Assembly (NCBI GenBank): GCA_015272325.1
Contig: JACYLU010000011.1
Location: forward strand, 186,001-250,000
Direction: 5' to 3'
Length of the DNA stretch: 64,000 bases
From: Synechococcales cyanobacterium C42_A2020_086
GTDB lineage: Bacteria; Cyanobacteriota; Cyanobacteriia; Elainellales; Elainellaceae
Below the pieces are notes generated by a model. It was not told the DNA's origin and did not search any database. It was given only the letters and a program-made list of their open reading frames with translations. Made by a program: the position numbers and the translations under genes. Shown one piece after another: positions 36,030-45,463 of the stretch (position 1 is its first letter; each line of letters starts with the position of its first letter).

Positions 36030-38312
36030 ATGAAGCACTTTCTGAAACCCCTCGGACATTGTTTGACCACAGCCGTCATGACATCGACAATGCTCAGGGC
36101 CTATGCCTTGCCGGCTACCGAAGCTGCCAACCCAGAGTCAGTACCGCCACAACCGCCCGAGAATTCTGTCGCCTCTGCCTCAGAAAGTGTGGAAGCCCCG
36201 GCTCCGGCAGAACCAGAACGAGTGGAGCCTGCAGTGGAGCCAGTGGCTGTGGCGGCGAGTCCGGCTCCTTTGCCTGCTCTCGATCTAGAGGCGGCGCCTA
36301 CCGCAAGTCCGCGCGTAAGCGATCTCGCCAATCCAACGACAGCCGTGACTCCAGTGCCAGTCACTGCCAAACCAGAAGGTCCTCGCGTAGCCGATTTGGT
36401 GAACCCCCGTGTGCTAGGGGCGGTAGGGCAGACGGCTGCAGACCCAAAACCCACTGCTCCTGAAGCGACTCCCGCTCAACCAGAGGCGGTCCAGCCCAAC
36501 AAACCTGCCGCTCCTTCCAATACCGTCGCTGGGATGCGGCAAACGCTAGAGAAACGCTTGGCTACAATTGTGGAGCGCGACAAAGCCGACCGCGAGGCGC
36601 GATGGCAGCAGAACTTGATGCTATCGGCACTGCAGGCCGCACAGATGGGTCATTTCGAGCGGGCCCGCCAGATTGCTCAGCATCCAGCCCTGCCGCCTGA
36701 GGTGCAGATTGAACTGCTCGCTCAGATTGCCGCCATTGAGGCGTCGGTTGCCGAGGCAAATGCAACCGCTGATTCGTCTGGAGATCCAGCGTCTGCTGCC
36801 CCAACGGATGCGGCGACCCCAGCAACGGCTGGCTCGAAAGGACGCAGCGTGCCGCCCAGTTACTCGGTGGTCAACACCTGGGAATCGGCAATACCAGCCT
36901 TGCCGGGGTTGGCCCTGCCTGACCGTTGTTTACCCGCCGCAACACCAGCGATAGCAACCCAGACTGCCTCAATGGCTCAATCGACCGCTACTTCCCGCAC
37001 CATCTATCCCTATGTGACCGTCGTTGGGCGAAATGTGGCAGCACGACTAGCCCGCCTCAGCCAGACGGCACCTTCTACTCCAGTCGCGGCATTACCTATT
37101 CAACCCGTTGCTTCCCGTCCAGGAGTGCCAGTCCCGACTCGAGTTTCCGCGCCCGAGCCGACCTCGCCCTCTGCCCCTCAATCGCAATCGCAGTGGACTA
37201 CCTTCTTCCAAACCCTGCCGCCCCCGCCTGCTAGCTCCCCAGCCCCTCAGTCGGCTGATCGGTCCGCCGCGACCACACCGGCTCCACCCCTCCCGATAGC
37301 AACCCCCCCGCCTGCTCCCCAACTGCCTCTGCTCTCGGCCGCAGATTCCTCGGTTGCCGTGCCCTTAGACCCTATGGCGAAATCCCCAAAGCAGCCGATC
37401 GCCTCTCCAGCAGCGACTCGAGGACTGCGCCTTGATTCCCTGGTCAACCCTTGGGAGCAGCTCGGGCTAGCTCTGCCGCCGTCGCTTTCGGCCCCGTTGG
37501 AAGTGGCGCTGGGCTGGTGGGCACCGTCCGAGCCGACAACGGCAGCCCCAGACCCCTCACCAACGGCCGCCAGCCTGTCTCCAGTGACCGCTCCAGAGAT
37601 CACTGCTAGTGCGGCAGACGCAACCGCGGGTACAGCTCAGGTGCTCGCAGCCGAAGTTGGGTTGACGAATCATCCCTGGTTACGCAATCTGGAGCAAACG
37701 TTGCCCACTTGGGTTGGATCAAGCCGCGATGCTCGCAAGACCGTGCTGCCTCCCGCACTGCCGACAGCATCCGCCTCAAAGAACACCTTGCAACCTGCTG
37801 CGGCGGCAATGCCCTGCAACGAACCAAGTAACCTCTCGGAGGGAAGCTATGTTGTCGATCCGGCTATGTCCAAGCAAATGGGCTGGGTGAACTTGATGTT
37901 CCCGTTACCGATTCCGGCTGCGATTACCTCCGTTTTTGGTTGGCGCGTTCATCCTATCTTTGGCGATTTACGCTTCCATACTGGGGTAGACATTGGTGCA
38001 CCCATGGGAACGCCAGTGATGGCAGCCCTGGAGGGCCGAGTGGTGGCGGCAGACTACATGGGCGGCTATGGACTCACCGTTGTGATCGAGAATGACAAGG
38101 TCAAGCAGCGCAACCTGTATGGTCACCTCTCTGGCATTGCGGTTCGTCCTGGAATGCAGGTCACTCAGGGCAGTGTAATTGGCTGGGTCGGCAGCACCGG
38201 GAATTCTACTGGACCACACCTGCACTTTGAGTCGCTGATGCTGGCAGAAGGGGGATGGACAGCAGTTGATCCCCTGGCAGTAGCCGCCAAACAGATTGCC
38301 CAAGGACAATAG
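36030..38312 (+). CDS. Exported M23 (LytM) endopeptidase with long Pro/Ala-rich region
   Basis: 760 residues from ATG 36030, giving a signal peptide that ends near AYA. A very long Pro/Ala/Ser/Thr-rich segment (about 30-600) follows, interrupted by a helical part (about 170-240). The C-terminal LytM domain (about 625-745) has the zinc set His650-Asp (HTGVD) and His730-x-His732 (HLH). It would cut peptide cross-links in peptidoglycan or, if regulatory, activate amidases. A short motif recurs through the linker: PRVSDLANP, PRVADLVNP and LRLDSLVNP. The convergent hydrolase gene follows after 39 bp. GTG 35967 is an alternative start without a better signal peptide. Confidence 0.9.
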   Translation: MKHFLKPLGHCLTTAVMTSTMLRAYALPATEAANPESVPPQPPENSVASASESVEAPAPAEPERVEPAVEPVAVAASPAPLPALDLEAAPTASPRVSDLANPTTAVTPVPVTAKPEGPRVADLVNPRVLGAVGQTAADPKPTAPEATPAQPEAVQPNKPAAPSNTVAGMRQTLEKRLATIVERDKADREARWQQNLMLSALQAAQMGHFERARQIAQHPALPPEVQIELLAQIAAIEASVAEANATADSSGDPASAAPTDAATPATAGSKGRSVPPSYSVVNTWESAIPALPGLALPDRCLPAATPAIATQTASMAQSTATSRTIYPYVTVVGRNVAARLARLSQTAPSTPVAALPIQPVASRPGVPVPTRVSAPEPTSPSAPQSQSQWTTFFQTLPPPPASSPAPQSADRSAATTPAPPLPIATPPPAPQLPLLSAADSSVAVPLDPMAKSPKQPIASPAATRGLRLDSLVNPWEQLGLALPPSLSAPLEVALGWWAPSEPTTAAPDPSPTAASLSPVTAPEITASAADATAGTAQVLAAEVGLTNHPWLRNLEQTLPTWVGSSRDARKTVLPPALPTASASKNTLQPAAAAMPCNEPSNLSEGSYVVDPAMSKQMGWVNLMFPLPIPAAITSVFGWRVHPIFGDLRFHTGVDIGAPMGTPVMAALEGRVVAADYMGGYGLTVVIENDKVKQRNLYGHLSGIAVRPGMQVTQGSVIGWVGSTGNSTGPHLHFESLMLAEGGWTAVDPLAVAAKQIAQGQ

Positions 38313-38318
38313 CAGAGG

Positions 38319-38360
38319 GTGACCTATCCGACGTGATCTATCCAACGCGATCTATCCAAC
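38319..38360. repeat. Three tandem copies of a 14-bp unit
   Basis: GTGACCTATCCGAC, GTGATCTATCCAAC and GCGATCTATCCAAC lie head to tail between the convergent M23 and hydrolase genes. The third copy runs into the hydrolase stop codon (38352-38354), so the repeat defines the end of that protein. Confidence 0.8.
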
Positions 38361-39311
38361 GGTGTATTTGCTGAGAATCGCGCGGATGGCATCCGACACA
38401 GCCTGGGGTTGCTCCACCATCGAAAGATGACCGCAGTTGGCAATTTCGCTGACATTGTTGCCGCAGAACTCAAACGAGGGATGGAAGCTCGCTAGATGAT
38501 GCACGTACTTCGGCTCCATCACCATATCGTCGCTGCCAGCAATAAAGTGAACTGGCTGTTGCAATCGGGCTACCACCTGAGGCAAGCGGTGTACTTCTGC
38601 CTCGGTTGTCGAGTCGAGCAGGGTGCCAAGGGCCGCTTCAGGATGAGCTGCCAGCAAATCCAGTAGCCGCTGCCGCCCCCACTGCCGTGCTAGGGGCCGT
38701 GCTACGTTCATTCGCGTCAATGCCAGATCTAACAGGGGCAAGTAGGAGAGCCAGCGCGGCCGCATCTTCACGAGTTGTTGCCCTGCCGTCCGAAACCGTT
38801 CAAATTCTTCTTTTAAGTAAATTCCGCCGCCAGAGTTAATACAGATGACTCCGGCAATGGACTGGGGCACCTGATCGGCCGCCCAGAGAGCAATACTGCC
38901 ACCCAGGGAATGCCCAACCAACCAAGCTTTAGCAATGTTGAGCTTTTTCAGCAGCAAAACCAGATCCTCAGCGTAGGCAGCCGGCGTGTAGAGCCTAGGA
39001 GCAGTTTTCACGCGGGGTGGTGCAACTTCTACACCCACAGCCGATGTCCCTGTTGAAACCAGAGCAGATGCCATTCTTGATCGGTCGAGTTGGGCCGTCA
39101 GGGCAGTACCGGGCTGTAGCTGTGAATCCCCAAAGCCGCGCAGATCGTAGGTAAGGCACTGATAGCGCGGTGAGAGCTGTTGAATAATGGGTTGCCAGTA
39201 GGCCCGACTAAGCAGCCAGCCATGAATGAAAACCAAAACGAGGGGCGAATCCGTCGGCTCGGATAGCTCGTATGCGTGGGGAAATCCATTGACATCAATC
39301 GTTTTGACCAT
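38352..39311 (-). CDS. Alpha/beta-fold hydrolase with a long cap insertion
   Basis: 319 residues. HGWLLS (oxyanion region), nucleophile elbow GHSLGGS, acid in AGSDDMV and His in NCGHLSMVEQP give a complete triad. About 40 residues rich in Ala/Thr/Ser/Val (about 88-128) are inserted between the YDLRGFGDS strand and the AYAEDL helix, longer than in the usual MhpC/YbfF-like fold. Substrate unknown. No signal peptide is seen. The gene is convergent with the M23 gene; its last codons are formed by the 14-bp tandem repeat. Confidence 0.88.
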   Translation of the reverse strand: MVKTIDVNGFPHAYELSEPTDSPLVLVFIHGWLLSRAYWQPIIQQLSPRYQCLTYDLRGFGDSQLQPGTALTAQLDRSRMASALVSTGTSAVGVEVAPPRVKTAPRLYTPAAYAEDLVLLLKKLNIAKAWLVGHSLGGSIALWAADQVPQSIAGVICINSGGGIYLKEEFERFRTAGQQLVKMRPRWLSYLPLLDLALTRMNVARPLARQWGRQRLLDLLAAHPEAALGTLLDSTTEAEVHRLPQVVARLQQPVHFIAGSDDMVMEPKYVHHLASFHPSFEFCGNNVSEIANCGHLSMVEQPQAVSDAIRAILSKYTVG

Positions 39312-39516
39312 GCAGGTATGGCATCCTTTGCGGCTTAAAGAGCGGCCAAAAATCAGCCATGGGCAATCGGCAAGGGATCATGGCTCTACTCTTATCATAT
39401 GTTCCCAAGGAGCCTGTTTCCAAGCGATCAGGCGTTGAAGAAATGGGCGGTTTGCTATGGAGGAGATTCTATCGTCTGCGGCTCGCAGGGGTTGAGGATA
39501 AAGCCCCTGTCATTCC

Positions 39517-40854
39517 TCACCGCCCCGCCGAATCAGCCGTCAGATTCTGCATCCCCCATCGCCACGCCAACCCAGCGGCAATCAGCCCTAGCCCAACCCG
39601 CCAGATTTGCTGCTCAACCCAGAACGCTAGAAACAAACAGGCTGCCAACCCGATCCAGGCAATCCACTTGGGGTAGAGGCGATCGGTCTCTGGAATTTGC
39701 AGGGCCGATAAATCCGTCAGTGCATAATACACCAGCACGGAAAAGGCACTGAATGACCAGGTAATTCGCACATCGCCGATCAGCACTAGGGCTGCAATCA
39801 CTCCGCCCATGACTATCACCGCAACATAAGGCGTGGTTTCTGAGGGGTTGAGTCGGGCAACAACGCTCGGCATATCGCGACGGCGACCCATAGCAAACAA
39901 CACGCGAGAGAGTCCCAAAATCAGATTCAGCAAAACTCCCAAAGTAGCCGTGACGGCACCCACCGCCAGAATCAAAGCACTGCCCGGTACAGCAAAGTTA
40001 CGAGCAGCAATTTCTAGAGGAGCGACTGCTTCGCGAGTCACATTGCCCAGGGTGTCTGCTCCGACTGAACCAATGCCAACTGTGGCGACCCCAGCATACA
40101 GCAGCATGGTGATGATCAGCGTGGTGATAATGGCTCGGGGAATGGTGTACTGGGGGTCCCGCACTTCTTCACCTAGAGTGGCAATTCGACCATAGCCCGT
40201 ATAGGCCACAAACATGAGAGCTGTGGCGTGCAACACGGAAGTCAGGACGGCATTTGTACCTTCCCCAGAATCCGGCTGGAAAAAAGGCGTAAAGTTGTTC
40301 GCACCTTCTGCGAGAACTAATGGAAATCCAGCAATCACAAAAAAAATTAATGAGAATAGCGTGATTGATACAATACCGATGTTAATTACATTGGAACGCT
40401 TAATGCCCGTCAAAATTAATCCCGTGAGTACAACAACAGCTCCTAAGGCTGTCGGAACGAGCAGTGCACGGTTTGTCGCACCAACTAGGTTGAGCAAATA
40501 TCCGGCAAACCCCAAGGCAGCTGTGGCGGCTGAGGCAGATTTAGCAATCAGAAACATCCACCCTGCTGTAAACCCTAGCCAGGGGTTGAGATAGCGGTAG
40601 CCATATTCGTAGGCACCTCCACTGACCGGGTGATTGGCCGCCAATTGGGCGCTGTTTAAGCCATTGCAGGTTGCAACCCCTGCGGCAATAGCGATGGCAA
40701 TCAGCGTGGCAGGACCAGCAATTCCAGCTGCTAAGCCAATGCTGACAAAGACGCCAGTACCCACGATGGAGCCTAGACCCAAGGCAATCGCTCCCAGCAC
40801 ACCGAGCTGCCGTTTGAGGGATTGACGAGGTTGAGAATTGGATTTTGGAGTCAT
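39517..40854 (-). CDS. APC-family amino acid permease
   Basis: 445 residues, about 12 hydrophobic segments. The N-terminal GAIALGLGSIVGTGVFVSIG is the substrate-binding unwound helix-1 motif of the APC superfamily, and YTGYGRIATLGEEVRDP is the conserved cytoplasmic loop. Likely proton-coupled uptake or exchange of an amino acid; which one is not evident. A single gene with its own promoter region (240 bp upstream). Nothing unusual. Confidence 0.92.
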   Translation of the reverse strand: MTPKSNSQPRQSLKRQLGVLGAIALGLGSIVGTGVFVSIGLAAGIAGPATLIAIAIAAGVATCNGLNSAQLAANHPVSGGAYEYGYRYLNPWLGFTAGWMFLIAKSASAATAALGFAGYLLNLVGATNRALLVPTALGAVVVLTGLILTGIKRSNVINIGIVSITLFSLIFFVIAGFPLVLAEGANNFTPFFQPDSGEGTNAVLTSVLHATALMFVAYTGYGRIATLGEEVRDPQYTIPRAIITTLIITMLLYAGVATVGIGSVGADTLGNVTREAVAPLEIAARNFAVPGSALILAVGAVTATLGVLLNLILGLSRVLFAMGRRRDMPSVVARLNPSETTPYVAVIVMGGVIAALVLIGDVRITWSFSAFSVLVYYALTDLSALQIPETDRLYPKWIAWIGLAACLFLAFWVEQQIWRVGLGLIAAGLAWRWGMQNLTADSAGR

Positions 40855-41093
40855 GGTTGCGGATTCTGATGTGTTGTTGGCAATCGCTCGACAGACACAG
40901 ATCTCACCTGTTCTGCATTTCTTGACATAGTGTTTGCATAGTTTGCATCGTAAATGAATCGGTTTGAGATCACATAAACCAGCTTGCCAAGTTCCCAGTC
41001 TAGATGAGGATAGACAAACTCAACAGCAGGCTATCTCCCTACGGGATTGTTCTTGGCAAGCCCACCCCCCGACTCAGCCTGTTAGAATTGCAT

Positions 41094-42377
41094 TCAAGGC
41101 TCTGTATCTGATTCGCTCTCTGAACTATTACCATTGCTGCCACCAAGGGCATCTTGTACTTCTTCACTGGACTCTGCTTCATTATCTTGAGCCGTTTGCA
41201 GTTCTTGCACTTCCTGCGGCACAGTCGGCTCATAGAATTGAGCCACTTCTAGATCTTGCGTTGTCCAGATCAAGCCAAAGGGAATTAGGTAAAAGACCAG
41301 CGCAACATAGGCGACAGCAACCGCCCGGCCTTGCGCCACAAACTCAGCAGCTCGTTCGGCTAACCAGACGGGGATGTGGCGAATTTTATGGATAGGAAAC
41401 AGCAGAATAATAGCGTAGATATCAAAGATCATATGGACCCACGCTACGTTCAACGCTGCAATACTCTCAGCATCCCCATTTCCCGCTAGAGCCAAGCCAG
41501 CCAGCAACGCGGTAGTAGAGGTGCCAATATTGGCTCCCAAGAAGTAGGGCAGTGCCTGCATAGTGGCTACAACCGCCAGCGCAATGAGCGGAATGATCAC
41601 CGATGTTGTAATACTAGAGCTTTGCACCGCAACCGTGATTACCAACCCAAACAGCATAGCCTGCCAAGGGGTCTTGAACAGGTATTTTTTGATTTTTTCC
41701 TTCAGATCGTCGTTCAGGATGGCTTTAAGCGCTTTGACCAAACTGCGGAGACCGAGGTACAGCAAGGCAATCGCGATAATTAGCACTAACCACCCCGTTT
41801 CCCCGGTTAAATTCACAATCAGCTCAGCGATGGGATCGACGATAAAGCCCAAGGGGTCAAATAGTTCCGTCCCACCCATTCCGACTACTGCGTTAGTCAA
41901 CTGCGTTGCTGACCACGACAAGATATTGGTAGTTAATTCGAGTGGCAAGAAGATTAAAACAGCAATGATATTGAAGAAGTCTAATACCATGGCTCCCTTA
42001 AAAGCTCGCACAAACTCTTCGTGATTGCGAATATGACCCAGGGCTACAATGGTGTTGGTAACGCTCGTTCCAATATTCGCTCCCAACATAACCGGAATAG
42101 CAGCTGCGGTATCAATGGCACCCGCTGCGACTAGTGCCACAGTCATACTGGTTGTGGTGGACGAACTCTGCAAAAGAGTCGTTGCCAGAATACCGGTGAA
42201 TACCCCCGTAATCGGATTACGAGTCGTTGCCAACAATGCCTCAGCCGCATCTTCTCCTAGCAGTTGAAACCCGTCTCCCAGCAGCTCTAAACTAACGAAG
42301 AAAATCAGCAGCGCTAACAGCAGCCCGACTATATTCCAAACTCTTCCTCGAGGAAGAGCGCTAGTTAAGCGGTTCAT
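41094..42377 (-). CDS. Na/Pi cotransporter family protein (NptA/PhoU-less type)
   Basis: 427 residues with the two inverted QSSS repeats that define the SLC34/NptA fold: LLQSSSTTTSMTVALVAAG in the first half and VQSSSITTSVIIPLIAL in the second, each next to GANIGTS. Probable sodium-coupled phosphate transport in the plasma membrane. The last 50 residues are a hydrophilic Glu/Ser/Gln-rich tail. No PhoU domain is attached, unlike E. coli YjbB. Monocistronic. Confidence 0.92.
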   Translation of the reverse strand: MNRLTSALPRGRVWNIVGLLLALLIFFVSLELLGDGFQLLGEDAAEALLATTRNPITGVFTGILATTLLQSSSTTTSMTVALVAAGAIDTAAAIPVMLGANIGTSVTNTIVALGHIRNHEEFVRAFKGAMVLDFFNIIAVLIFLPLELTTNILSWSATQLTNAVVGMGGTELFDPLGFIVDPIAELIVNLTGETGWLVLIIAIALLYLGLRSLVKALKAILNDDLKEKIKKYLFKTPWQAMLFGLVITVAVQSSSITTSVIIPLIALAVVATMQALPYFLGANIGTSTTALLAGLALAGNGDAESIAALNVAWVHMIFDIYAIILLFPIHKIRHIPVWLAERAAEFVAQGRAVAVAYVALVFYLIPFGLIWTTQDLEVAQFYEPTVPQEVQELQTAQDNEAESSEEVQDALGGSNGNSSESESDTEP

Positions 42378-42909
42378 AGGTTGAGACCAAACAACTTCAC
42401 CTCAACCTTATCGGAGGGATCAAGTCACTTCTTTAAGAAGTTCTTAATAAGGAATTAAAGCAAAATTGTATGTTCGAGAATCTGTCTTTTGAGTTAACTG
42501 GAACCTACCTAGGGATATATTAGTAGCTCTATCGCTGTTGTGGTGAAATCATTCAGTAATCGTTCTATTGGATGACAATGTTAGCGGTTAAAGATGTTGT
42601 GAACATATTCGCGAGCTGCTCAACAAAACTATCCTGCTATATTTTCGAGCAACAGACTCAGTTTTTTGCATTTGCTTAGCTGAAGATGCAGCACTGCTCT
42701 ATTGCTCTATACGCTCTATAGCTCTACTAAAAGACTGCCGGATAAAGACTGACGGCTATTGAGGGCAGCCTGTCTATGCTAGCTGTGACTAAGACCAGTG
42801 AACATCGGGTGCATACTGGTGCATACTGGTAACCCATTCAGATCTTATCCACCTCTCAGATGTTTCTCAGGTTTGCCCGCTAAGGTGAGATTAACAGAAA
42901 CGGGACACG
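42378..42909. other. A/T-rich spacer, candidate small-RNA region
   Basis: About 530 bp between the divergent phosphate-transporter and YbhN-like genes. It contains short tandem repeats: GCTCTAT-like units around 42695-42727 and GGTGCATACT x2 at 42808-42827. It leads directly into a strong plus-strand terminator hairpin although no ORF precedes it, so a non-coding transcript is possible. Confidence 0.4.
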
Positions 42910-42938
42910 CCCAGTCACGCGCTCGACTGGGTCTTTTT
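42910..42938 (+). terminator. Strong orphan intrinsic terminator
   Basis: CCCAGTC (42910-42916) pairs perfectly with GACTGGG (42925-42931) around 8 nt and is followed by TCTTTTT. No plus-strand gene lies upstream within 500 bp, so it may end a small RNA or a leader transcript of the YbhN-like gene. Confidence 0.75.
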
Positions 42939-43177
42939 ATGCCTTGATTTCTGCTTTATTTCCTTCGATGCCATCTGGAGCTTTGTCACAGCAATCATCC
43001 CAACACAGCAGCTCCACATACCTCAGGGCAACACAGCATAAACGGCAGGCTCTGGGGCATGTTGCGCTGCCTCAGGTATCCTGGGAGAGAGTCGGAAAAG
43101 ACCATGAGCTGCTATTCTTGTTCGCTGCCCTCATGACTTTTCTGTTAACCAACGGTTGACGGAGTGTAACCAGGACA

Positions 43178-44110
43178 ATGCGGCAATTTCGGCAGTTCAT
43201 TCCAGTAGTACTCGTTGGCGTGCTGCTGTTGCTAGCCTTGAGTACAATTCGTCGTGAACTGGGAGAGTACCGCCTGCAGGATGTGATACAGAGCCTGGAC
43301 AATATTCCAAATCGCCGCAAGCTGATTGCAATTGCCTTGACCGGACTGGGTTACAGCGCTATGACCGGCTACGACTTTCTTGCCTGTCGCTACATTCGTC
43401 GTTCCTTGTCCGCCTTCCGAATCGCGTTCACGTCTTTTTTAAGCTACGCCTTTGGTAATACAATCGGCTTCACGCTGTTTTCAGGAACGGCGATCCGCTA
43501 CCGCTATTATGCTAGCCAGCTCACCCCCGCCGAACTTGTCAAAGTCGTAGTGTTTACGCACTTTAGTTTTTGGCTGGGGATGCTGGCGATCGGCGGTATT
43601 GTCTTCTGGCTCGATCCGCTGACGATTCCCCAGATGCTGCAACTGCCGTTTCAGTCGATTCATCCAATTGGGATGCTGCTGGTGCTGCTAGCGGTGCTCT
43701 ATCTCGTGCTCAGCACCTGTCTACGAGCACCCTTGAGAATTCGCGGTCAGGAATTTGGACTGCCGTCCCTGTTGCTGTCATTGGCGGTGATTGCCGTATC
43801 GGTCGTGGATTGGACCTTGGCGGCGGGCGTGCTCTACCAGCTCTTGCCCCAAGATTTACCGCTCTCTTTCTTTAGCTTTTTTGGCATCTATGTGCTGGCA
43901 ATGACGGCTGGGATTGTTAGCACAGTTCCCGGCGGGCTAGGTGTGTTTGAAGCCGTGATTCTGGTGTCTCGACCGGCAGGAGTTTCGGCTTCCGAGGTGC
44001 TGGGCGGGTTGCTCGCCTTTCGAGGAATTTACTATTTTCTGCCGTTGCTGCTGGCAGGGGGATTGGCACTGGTGTATGAATTTCTCGTAAGGCGTAAACA
44101 AGCCCCATGA
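43178..44110 (+). CDS. YbhN/UPF0104-family integral membrane protein
   Basis: 310 residues, eight or so hydrophobic segments. The segment TSFLSYAFGNTIGFTLFSGTAIRYRYYA and the late GIVSTVPGGLGVFEAVIL are the hallmarks of the YbhN / MprF flippase-like (lysylphosphatidylglycerol synthase TM region) family. The soluble synthase domain of MprF is absent, so a transport or lipid-handling role is more likely than aminoacyl-lipid synthesis. ATG 43178. No operon partner. Confidence 0.88.
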   Translation: MRQFRQFIPVVLVGVLLLLALSTIRRELGEYRLQDVIQSLDNIPNRRKLIAIALTGLGYSAMTGYDFLACRYIRRSLSAFRIAFTSFLSYAFGNTIGFTLFSGTAIRYRYYASQLTPAELVKVVVFTHFSFWLGMLAIGGIVFWLDPLTIPQMLQLPFQSIHPIGMLLVLLAVLYLVLSTCLRAPLRIRGQEFGLPSLLLSLAVIAVSVVDWTLAAGVLYQLLPQDLPLSFFSFFGIYVLAMTAGIVSTVPGGLGVFEAVILVSRPAGVSASEVLGGLLAFRGIYYFLPLLLAGGLALVYEFLVRRKQAP

Positions 44111-44358
44111 TCCAGAATGAGTCTCGCCTCGGTGCTACTCGCTGCTCTTCCTCGGTGGGGGCAGATGCACCACTGCGCCTAAGACAGGAGTCTACGTGCT
44201 CACCAGCTCGGTGGACTGAGCTTCAGACGCGGCGGAAGGTGTATTGGTGTTTTACAGAGAGCCGCTAAAATCTGGAAAGATTCGCCTTCAGCCTCCGGCG
44301 ACCCATGCGCCCCTGAAGGGTGTGGATCAGGTTTTTGCCGTTTTCTTGGGAAAGTGCC

Positions 44359-45225
44359 ATGGACCAACAGCTTATTCAGCTCCTCGTCAACGGCATCGCC
44401 GTCGGCAGCATTATTGCTCTCTCATCGGTGGGTCTGACCCTCACCTACGGTATCCTGCGCCTCGCCAACTTTGCCCATGGCGACTTCATGACGCTGGGTG
44501 CATACTTCACGCTGGTGATCAATCTTTTGGGCGTCAATATCTGGCTGGCAATTGCCCTCGGGTCCGTGCTGACCATCGGCATTGCCCTGTTAAGCGAAAA
44601 ATTGTTGTGGGCACCCATGCGAGAGCGGCGAGCCACATCAACCACGTTGATTATTATTTCCATTGGGTTGGCTCTGTTTATCCGCAATGGCATTATTTTG
44701 ATTTGGGGAGGAGCTAACCAAGCTTACGATCTGCCTGTTGCTAGTGCCCTAGATATCTTGGGTATCCGTGTCGCGCAAAACCGCGTTGTTGTAGTGGCGC
44801 TCGCCGTTCTGGTGATTTTTGGGCTGCACTATCTGCTGCAAAACACCAAGATTGGCAAGGCAATGCGAGCAGTAGCCGACAATGTCGATCTAGCAAGGGT
44901 CTCAGGCATCAACGTCGAGCAGGTGGTGATCTGGACCTGGGTCATTGCGGCTGGACTCACGGCCGTTGGCGGCGGCATGTATGGGCTGATTACGGCTGTG
45001 CGTCCCAACATGGGCTGGTTTTTAATTCTGCCCATGTTTGCGGCTGTAATTCTGGGTGGCATCGGCAACCCCTATGGAGCCATCGCTGGAGCCTTTGTGA
45101 TTGGTATTGCTCAAGAAGTCGGCACCTATTGGATTCCCACCGAATACAAGCTAGGCATTGCGCTGCTAATGATGGTGCTGGTGCTGCTGGTTCGCCCCCA
45201 AGGGATCTTTCGCGGCACGCTCTGA
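44359..45225 (+). CDS. Branched-chain/neutral amino acid ABC permease (LivH/NatD type)
   Basis: 288 residues from ATG 44359 with GGGAAAG upstream; an earlier alternative start at 44320 adds 13 unlikely residues. NGIAVGSIIALSSVGLTLTYGILRLANFAHGDFM is the LivH N-terminal signature (shown by its first 20 residues and continuation), and the EAA-like loop IGKAMRAVADNVDLARVSGIN is present. In cyanobacteria the related NatD works with NatA, B, C and E for neutral amino acid uptake. The other subunits are not adjacent, a common dispersed arrangement in this phylum. Confidence 0.9.
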   Translation: MDQQLIQLLVNGIAVGSIIALSSVGLTLTYGILRLANFAHGDFMTLGAYFTLVINLLGVNIWLAIALGSVLTIGIALLSEKLLWAPMRERRATSTTLIIISIGLALFIRNGIILIWGGANQAYDLPVASALDILGIRVAQNRVVVVALAVLVIFGLHYLLQNTKIGKAMRAVADNVDLARVSGINVEQVVIWTWVIAAGLTAVGGGMYGLITAVRPNMGWFLILPMFAAVILGGIGNPYGAIAGAFVIGIAQEVGTYWIPTEYKLGIALLMMVLVLLVRPQGIFRGTL

Positions 45226-45350
45226 GGGTGGACTAGAGAACCAACTAGAGGACTGGTTGGCAGGGAAAATCCTGGCTAGTCTGCAGTCCATTCCGGTTCC
45301 ATTGGGCTACTTCCATAAAGCCCGAAATCAATGAAAGAAATACGGAACGC

Positions 45351-45381
45351 AAAAGAAGGGATGGGCTACGGCGCATCCCTT
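45351..45381 (-). terminator. Terminator hairpin downstream of psaX
   Basis: AAGGGATG (45356-45363) pairs perfectly with CATCCCTT (45374-45381). On the minus strand the stem is followed by CTTTTG, suiting termination of psaX transcription. It may also slow plus-strand read-through from the permease gene. Confidence 0.65.
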
Positions 45382-45463
45382 GCTTCAATTGTGTTTACTT
45401 GTCACCTGGGTTAGTAATCGCGTTCTGCCCAATTCAACAGGCAGTCGCCGCAAACGGACCGGC

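Noticed and set aside
35888-36463. 191-codon plus-strand ORF over the M23 gene start
   Set aside because: It is Arg/Ser/Gly-rich as expected for a shifted reading of a Pro/Ala-rich gene; the M23 frame contains a signal peptide.
42944-43159. 71-codon plus-strand ORF after the orphan terminator
   Set aside because: TTG start, no ribosome-binding site, low-complexity Ser/Gln content.
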